Of a stretch of 64,000 nt of DNA, positions 57,694-64,000 are shown piece after piece. The notes under the pieces were generated by a model. The model had not been told where the DNA came from and did no database searches. It saw only the letters and a program-made list of their open reading frames with translations. The stretch lies in the NCBI GenBank assembly GCA_948567375.1, contig OX419760.1, positions 11,222,001-11,286,000 on the forward strand, read 5' to 3'. A program made the position numbers and the translations under genes. Numbering within the stretch: the stretch's first letter is position 1; every line of letters begins with the position of its first letter. Origin of the DNA: Lunularia cruciata (lineage: Eukaryota > Streptophyta > Marchantiopsida > Lunulariales > Lunulariaceae).

Positions 57694-58815
57694 CCTCAAG
57701 CCTATAGGTACAAGTGCCAAGCTTGGGTCCATAGTACCATCAATGTTTGGGAGGTTGCATGGCGCATAATTGCGCACATGATCCTTCCAAACAACACCAT
57801 CACGTCATTCTAACACAAGGACTCCAGATGGCAAAACCTCAAGCACTCTCAAGATAGTGTGGCATGTCAAAACATCAAGTGTCATTGGTGTTGTCTGCTG
57901 TAGATATATATACTCACCTGGATGAAATGAACGGATCAAGGGTCTTTAACCTTCTCCTTGAATAGTAGCATAACGTAAGGTATCCCTATGTTGAGCAATT
58001 GCCAAGTTCTCAAAGGCCATCGGCATCACTCTCTAAAAGATCTCTGCTTGTTGAGAACATGCCCTCACCCATACATCTAGATCATCCAAGTCCAAGACTA
58101 TAGTAGCATCTTGACAAATGGTTGCAAGTAAATTTGGATCTTGTCCATAGAGTAGAAAGTAAGGAGAGAAGGATGCTAAGGAGGCTTGTTGGCTGAACCA
58201 ATAGTCCATGGCCAACCAAGGTAATTGGAGATCCCAATCTCCTAAGCGGCCTCTCTACAAACCATACTTTTTCAATCCTCTCTTTCACCGTTTGAACCAC
58301 TCTCTCTGCTAAGCCATCTACCTCAAGGTGATCTTAGGATATAATACAATGATCAATCAAAGCCTTGTCACACAAGACCTGAAACTTCCCCAAGAACTCT
58401 ATACCTTGATCAGTCAAAACCTCAGCTGGTGCACTAAAATGACTAAGAACTCAATCTAGGAACAAGTATGTTGTCCCTTTACTAGACTTGTTAGGAAGTG
58501 CCACCAACTCAATCCACTTGGAGAAGTGCTCCACCATCACCAAAAAATACCGATGATGTCTCATAGTCAACGATCAAGGTCCAGCAAAGTCCAAACTCCA
58601 GCAGTAACCCAATCCCATGATAGGTTATGGGTGTAACTGTGGTGTAGGAGCATTGAATGATGCTCTAACTTGGTCACAAACCACACATCTGGCAACAAAT
58701 TGTTGTACCTTGGTCTGCATACCGTGCCACCAATAGTGACTCTAGAGTAAGCTATATGTATGCTTTACTCCAAAACGTCCAAGCTCCTCATGAGCATGAC
58801 GGACCAATTGTAGTC
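57694..58815 (-). pseudogene. MTP-1 integrase
   Basis: H2C2 module near 58690-58815 (HAHEELGRFGVKHTYSLL, SHYWWHGM, CVVCDQ). The core lies at about 58310-58560 with GLAERVVQTVKERIEK near 58290 (catalytic Glu). The tail is at 58033-58215 (FSPYFLLYGQDPNLLATICQ) and a GPY/F-like part at about 57800-57960 (ILRVLEVLPSGVLVLE, then RDGVVWKDHVRNYAP). It runs in frame into the PHD finger except for several stops. Confidence 0.82.
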
Positions 58816-59700
58816 TCTAAGATAGAAATGGAACTATTCTCACTCTACCATCCTCCCATACACACAAAAGGTGTCTACACTCCAATCTGAACCGTCTGGC
58901 TTGCTGAAGAACATGATATCTCTCGTTGGCCCCAATTGTGCCACCCACAACACCAATGCAAAGATAGTCCATCACTAAGAAGTCACCATGAATGTCTTGC
59001 TGAACTATACCAATATCTTCACTCTCTAGATTTGTGACCTCAATAACTCCTCCTGTATGCACTGAGAGAGATACCACCAAAGCCTCAAAAAAATACACAA
59101 AAAGGCCAATGCATGCCACCTTAGCACCATCTCCTCATAGGTCTCACCATGCCAACGTGCTCCGATCTGATCTTGCTGGCTAGGACATGGGTTTCTACTC
59201 AACCCATCTGCATCACGGTTCACCACTCCAGGTCTGTGAACAACTGAAAAATCATACTGCTATAAAATCACAGCCCATGGTGCAAGCTTCCCTAAAAACT
59301 TGTTGGACTCCATCAACCACTTCAGCAGCTGATGATTAATGATGAGAGTGAAGGGGTTACCAAATAGGTAACATCAGAAATGTGCTACTGCCCAAACTGT
59401 TGCCAAGCACTCTCCCTCATATGAACTATACTTCACCTTTGCTGAATTGTTGGAGCGACTACCATAGGTGACCACAAACTCCTTCTCCTCATCATCATGT
59501 TAGGTTAGCATTGCTTTTAGCCCCAACATACTCCAATCAGTATGAACCTGAAATGGTCATCCTCTGATCGGTCTCCTCAAAATAGGAGAAGATGTCAACC
59601 TCTCCTTGAGCTCTACAAAAGCTCTCTCCTGCTCATCTCCCCAACACCACTCTTGTGTAAGCTTGGTCAGCTTCATCAAGGCCTTGGAAATGGCACTAAA
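58816..59700 (-). pseudogene. MTP-1 RNase H and tether
   Basis: Near 59560-59226 element orientation reads HTDWSMLGL, EFVVTYGSRSNN, YSSYEGECLATVWAVAHF, FTLIINHQLLKWL and VNRDADGLSRNPCPSQ. The third-position catalytic TDH is INH here (Asp replaced by Asn). The linker 58817-59119 follows in a shifted frame and joins the integrase zinc module. Confidence 0.8.
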
Positions 59701-60180
59701 TCATCTAACATAGCGGCAATAAAAGTTTGCTAACCCAAGGAATGCTCACACTCTGCTCACATTCGTAGGCTGAGGAATATGTGCAATAGCCTCCACCTTG
59801 GTCTACTGCACACTAAGTCCTCTAGGGTAGATAGTGTGACCCAAATACTCAACTTGCTTGTGAAAGAACCTACAATTCCTAAGATGTAATTTGAGTCCAT
59901 GAGATCTCAAACTCTCAAATACCTCCAACAACTGTCTCTCATGCTCCTCCATAGTAGTGTTATAGACTAAAATATCATCAATATAGCACCGAGCAAAATC
60001 AAATCCAGCTAGGATCCTATCCATCACCCTTTGAAACTCAGCAAGAGCATTCTTTAACCCAATTCAAGCATTCTCCACCAAACCAGCCTCAAAAAGGTCT
60101 CTACTCCGGCTTTGAATCAATTTCTTCTCCATGTCACTATAGCAATAAGGACGTCAGAAAATTGGTGTATTGCTAGTTAG
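59701..60180 (-). pseudogene. MTP-1 reverse transcriptase with internal deletion
   Basis: Near 60170-60070: RPYCYSDMEKKLIQSRSRDL, FEAGLVENA, a stop, then directly IGLKNALAEFQRVMDRILAG and FARCYIDDILVYNTT (YIDD intact, near 59960-59975). About 90-100 residues expected between (the palm motifs around DYRxIN and the first catalytic Asp) are absent, so the deletion point is at about 60055-60075. It then continues normally to HLRNCRFFHKQVEYLGHTIY. The enzyme cannot function. Confidence 0.82.
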
Positions 60181-60529
60181 CTCAATCCGTATACGAGGTC
60201 CCTTTAGAGCACCCAAATCCTTCATATAGAAGGCAAAACAACTTGTGTAGCTCCTCAAGAACCTCCAAACTCTCCGTCTTTCCTCTCTTGTAAGCTTGGG
60301 TCCAAGATCTGGCTCTCAAGTATCCTCTATAACTGTCATAGGAGTGAAAAATGTACTGATTTTTTGCTCCACTAGGCCCTTGGGAGTAGTAGTGTCATGC
60401 CTCCAATCACTAGAGGTTCCAACCACTATGTGAAAACCCCCTCCACTCTAGCTACAAGCTCCACATGTCCTCTAGCTGCATCCCAAGTGGACCAAGGGTG
60501 TAATCCAAGTAGACCACTCTCCCTAGTAG

Positions 60530-61640
60530 CTATTGGTTGTGTCCCAAGAATACCATGTCCACTCGGTCTCCAACATGTGCCTGAAGTGTCTTGATAGGCA
60601 CAAGGCTCACAAGTGTTCGAGTGGTGATGCCTATCAAGCGCATCCTACGCTGCTCTGCTAAACCAAGGCTCACAATCCATGTCAAACAGTTCAGGTCCAT
60701 AGTTTGACCTAGCACCTAACGCATGGATGCCTCTGATACCGCTGGAATATTGGTAATACCATTGTGAAAACCCATTGCCCGCTCTCTCTCATCGGTGTTG
60801 GGCTCCACTAGTTGCTGTAATTGTGAGTTCCAAACAAGTCCAGGTCCTCTCTCCCAAAAAGCATGAGAGCCTAGGAAACTCATAAGTGTGATAAAAGTAG
60901 CTCTAGGCTGTCCAACTAGGTTCACCATTGCCATAGGTGACCTATTAGCCACTACCACCATTTGAGACTGACGTCCCACATCCAAGATGGCATCAACAAG
61001 GATGTGGTCTAGTCATTGAATCCCATCATATGCATGTTGTAAAACCCCTCTGGGTAAGAGGTTTGTCCACCAAAGACGAAGACAATGAGCCCGTGATCCC
61101 ACTCTGGCTGCATCCAACAATATACTAGGTCCCATCCAAGAATAGATCTGATGTGTACTTACTACCACTTTGGTGCAAAAATCACCCATCAAAGGAATGT
61201 TCTCCAAAGGGTAAGCTAGAGAAACGGACTGATGAACATGGAGATGTCATAATATCTATAACATCTCCCAAAACACACCAAGACAAGGATCCTAAAGACC
61301 CCAACCTCGGCCAGCACGTGCATGTCCCTAACATGGCCATCTAGAAATCACCAAGTGAATATGCCCATGTCTCTCCAAATCATGCGCCCCCAGTAAGGAA
61401 GTGTCTGCTGGTAAGGCCTTCTGGTAACCTTTGACTGCTGATATTGGTAATAACTCCAGATACCAATAGGCCGAGTGTGCCACATGATGTAGAGAGACTC
61501 GCCTAGCAATCTCATCTCTCTCCACATACAAGTACCTCTATACTCGTATACTTACCTGTAATACCGCAGCTAGTCCGGTGCTAATCCCACCGAACAACTC
61601 CAATAGACATATCTCTTCTACTGGATACTACCAAGCAATG
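60530..61640 (-). pseudogene. C5-cytosine-methyltransferase-like domain within MTP-1
   Basis: Between protease and RT, in frame with gag-protease. In element order: LELFGGISTGLAAVLQ (61556-61603; motif I, SAM-binding), YLYVERDEIARRV (motif II), GHIHLVISRWPC followed by a TAG where motif IV PCQ has Gln (WPC 61331-61339), then G-A-G-R-G-GL and DPC..FWEML, YPLENIP (motif VI, ENV-type Glu, 61193-61204), SILLDAARVGSRAHCLRLWW (about 61060-61125; resembles the DNMT3/DRM motif before the target-recognition region), TDERERAMGF (motif IX, near 60775-60802), LGQTMDLNCLTWI (motif X, near 60680-60715). The order and spacing are those of a DNA cytosine-5 methyltransferase of about 330 residues. The catalytic Cys is encoded, but stops at 61328, in the motif IV-VI gap and near 61010 and 60716 inactivate this copy. 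Retrotransposons carrying DNA methyltransferases have been reported in a charophyte alga and in dinoflagellates; a land-plant gypsy case together with a PHD finger is not one I know. Confidence 0.78.
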
Positions 61641-62038
61641 AATGTGGTATCCAAAGGTGTCAAAGTAAGCAACTCTGGAGGCTCATCCTCACACTCATTT
61701 CTTGATGGTACAAAGGCTCCACTCCAAGCTTGTTGGACCAACTGATCTACATGCTACTGCAATGCCTCCTTGGAACTCCACAATGGAACATCCAAGGTGG
61801 ATGGAACAATCCCACTCATACTCCAAATCCGAGTGATTTCCTTTGGTATTGGAGTATCCTCTACATGGGCATTCCCCTCCAATAAATCACCAGGCCAAGT
61901 AATTGCACCACTAAAAGCTAAAACTGATGCTACCATGGTCCTAAGCTGTAGTGAGCCAAGACTGCCACTATTGAAGTGTACTGGTAGATGACATACCCGT
62001 CCCTCATGAGACTACCAACCTGGTCTATAGGAGGTTGT

Positions 62039-62374
62039 TTACTCCCAATAGTCAATACTAAAACCCATGGGATATAACATTACTCTCCCAACTAGCACAT
62101 CATATGACTCAACTATTGTTGCAATAGCCTGAGCTCTAACCACTGAGCTATCAATTGGATGACCAGGCTGAACTTGGATAACAAGCTCCCCACGTGTGAT
62201 GTATTGTGTCAAACCAACACCTAAAGATGTCTGGATCTGAAATGTACACCTCTCCACATCGGTCTTCCGTAACTCTAGACCAATTACTGCAGACTTCCCC
62301 AACATAAGAGGTTGCACACCAGAGTCTAACAAGACTCTTTGTGGTGTATAGTCCTTCCTTGAAGGTCCCACCAA
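62039..62374 (-). pseudogene. MTP-1 aspartic protease
   Basis: Element orientation: QRVLLDSGVQPLMLGKSAV (DSG active site intact), then VESYDVLVGRVMLYPMGF, the usual second protease motif in this lineage, ending GFSIDYWE and a stop. About 110 residues in one open frame. It leads directly towards the methyltransferase-like domain without a frame change. Confidence 0.8.
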
Positions 62375-62399
62375 GCAGAAAATCCCCCTCTAGTTATCC

Positions 62400-64000
62400 A
62401 ATAGGACAACACCAGGTGTGAACCATGCTCTCTCAAAGGACGGTTTAGTTGGCAACTCCTCCAGTTGTTGCTGCCTGCCATAAACCATTGGTTGCTAAAT
62501 GGATCCTATGCTCCTCAACCAAGTCAGCTCCACTACTAACCACCTCTGCTCTAATAGTAGGAACTGCATCATCCCTACTCTCATAAAGCATGGCAACCAA
62601 TTGGAACAACTCCCAATGCAAACATATCACTGGCTAAAAACAAAGGGCATCGCATAATCAGCTCAACCGCTCCCAACATTGTGCTCGACTCAGTTTGTAT
62701 AGTAGTAGGTGGTTGACTAGTAAGAAGTCCATCATGCACAACATCACCACCTACCACCCTTGCACTAGGACGTCTAGGAGCCATGGGTTATCTGCAATGC
62801 CTTAGATAGCATGAAAGACTAGGGAAGTCTGACTAGTCTCCCAACCTCTCCTCTTTGTGGGTCCAGCTCCATTGATGCTCCTCTAGGCTCTGGAGCATGT
62901 ACTACACTCCTAGTCATTGCTGCAAATGCATCCACCTCTTTTGCTCCGCACATGAAGTCCAAAGCATCTCTATCACCAGCATATGAGGTGGAAGCCTCAA
63001 CACCCAAATCTGATCTCTCTGAGCAATGGCCATACTAGCCAATCTTTGCTCCAACTGCTCAATCCGAGTAGCCATAGTTGTATCAAAAGTAAGGGCATGT
63101 ATTGCACCTCTACTAGGTGTATATCCTCTACCACCACCTCTACCACCTTGTCTTCCATGAACTGAGCTCCTCTACTACCTGCCATAGCAGCCCTACCACT
63201 ACGTAACTTTGGGTGTAGGTCAAAGCATCAATCACTAGTGTGACCAAATCTATGGCAATGCTCACACTACCTCTATGTTGGCTATGATGCACCAAAGGTA
63301 CCAAGTCCACTGCCCTGAGCACACTCTCTCCTATGGTGAGGTCCACCACAAGTCTAACAAGCAACACTACCACTCACTGGTTGCTATTGACCCAAAAATG
63401 AAGATAAAGGTCTTACTCCACTAGGCCCTCCACTCACTCCATAGGATCTGGCTGTCCACTTTGTCCTTGAAAACCAACTGGGCATGGTGCACTCTATTGC
63501 ACTCTAGAAGAAGTCATAACTGTGGATGAGGTCTCCCTACCATATCCAAATATCACCACCCTCTCCTCCACCATGTTGAGCTCAATACGCTCAGCCAAAC
63601 CAAAGACCATTGCCAAAGTAGGCAAAGTAGCTTGTAACAATATAGCGTCATGAACTCTATGTTGCAACTCCTCGTCCAGTATCCCATACCAAAATTGGAG
63701 TTTCTGGGCCTCAATAACTCCTTGAGTGAAACTGATCAACCGCCTCATGCGAGTGTATGCCTTGCATAGGCTCTCTCTAGCCTTTTGCTAGAACTCTTGC
63801 AAACTACTCAGCTTGTTAGTCTGCACTCCTTGGTAGTTTTGCCTCAAACACTAGAAGAATTCCACCATGGGGTTAAAACCTGATACCACATCACTTCCTG
63901 CAATGATACCTCCACTCGTGGTAACACTATCTCTAGCTAGTGCACCTCTACTAGCTCCACCAACACTACTCAAGCTAGAACTTGAGCTTGAGCTCAAGCT
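62400..64000 (-). pseudogene. MTP-1 gag with two zinc knuckles (5' part outside window)
   Basis: Capsid C-terminal part at 63494-63748 (AQKLQFWYGILDEELQHRV). Two knuckles at about 63230-63370: TCGGPHHRREC (preceded by Cys-stop) and CEHCHRFGHTSD followed by a stop and CFDLHP. Linker frames 62997-63185 and 62819-63007 (RGASMELDPQRGEVGRLV). Several stops and frame changes. The 5' LTR and PBS would lie beyond 64000. Confidence 0.72.

Larger units (their letters stand above)
56731..64000 (-). mobile_element. Ty3/gypsy element MTP-1 with methyltransferase and PHD domains
   Basis: The 3' LTR is at 56731-57384; the element runs beyond the window end. Minus-strand order: gag, protease, cytosine-methyltransferase-like domain, RT (internally deleted), RNase H, integrase, PHD, purine run, LTR. 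The gag piece at 63494-63748 and those at 62819-63007, 62039-62374, 61328-61531, 61013-61207, 60716-60985 and 60530-60715 are all in the same frame, separated only by stops; this supports one gag-protease-methyltransferase polyprotein. Confidence 0.85.

Noticed and set aside
1-64000. CRISPR arrays, operons, bacterial promoters
   Set aside because: The direct repeats present are LTRs, tandem units and microsatellites without regular spacers; the sequence is a plant-type nuclear region.

Overview
The window looks like nuclear DNA of a land plant, probably a seed-free one (fern, lycophyte or bryophyte; this is inference from family resemblance and cannot be settled here). One clear host gene is present: a six-exon PRORP (protein-only RNase P) gene on the + strand at 19749-23636, with plant GT-AG introns. 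Almost everything else is a nested stack of decayed retrotransposons.

Layout. 1-13300: a decayed Ty3/gypsy element on the minus strand ('OUT'), split by a solo LTR (1662-2389, 5-bp target-site duplication) and by a nearly complete chromovirus ('CHR', 4794-10320). The chromovirus LTRs carry heat-shock-element-like trimers upstream of a TATA box. 13300-16900: AT-rich, nothing recognised. 16900-19170: a dead non-LTR retrotransposon with a restriction-like endonuclease (RLE) domain. 19200-24100: the gene island. 25430-25690: a fragment of a group II intron reverse transcriptase. 27600-29590: decayed coiled-coil coding sequence of unknown origin.

29592-48822: two diverged copies of a coiled-coil/LTR element ('CC', pointing away from each other), a truncated and a full-length copy of a Ty3/gypsy family primed by tRNA-Glu ('GLU-A' 31673-36441; 'GLU-B' 40529-48333), a 3' end of the MTP family described next, and a second chromovirus fragment into which GLU-B inserted. 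49700-53816: a Ty1/copia element on the minus strand, cut by the next block.

53817-64000: two minus-strand copies of a Ty3/gypsy family ('MTP'). The longer copy (56731 to beyond the window end) encodes gag, aspartic protease, a C5-cytosine-methyltransferase-like domain, a reverse transcriptase with an internal deletion, RNase H, integrase, and a PHD finger at the extreme C-terminus of the polyprotein. This MTase + PHD combination is the most unusual system in the window. Its LTRs (about 650 bp) are also odd: each begins and ends with the same 100-bp direct repeat. All copies seen are inactivated by stops, frameshifts or deletions.

Insertion order on the right: copia, then MTP-2 into it, then two SOL-family insertions into MTP-2 (one a solo LTR with an intact TSD), then MTP-1 apparently into the second SOL copy. 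On the left: OUT, then the chromovirus and a solo LTR into it. In the middle: chromovirus fragment, then GLU-B into its leader.
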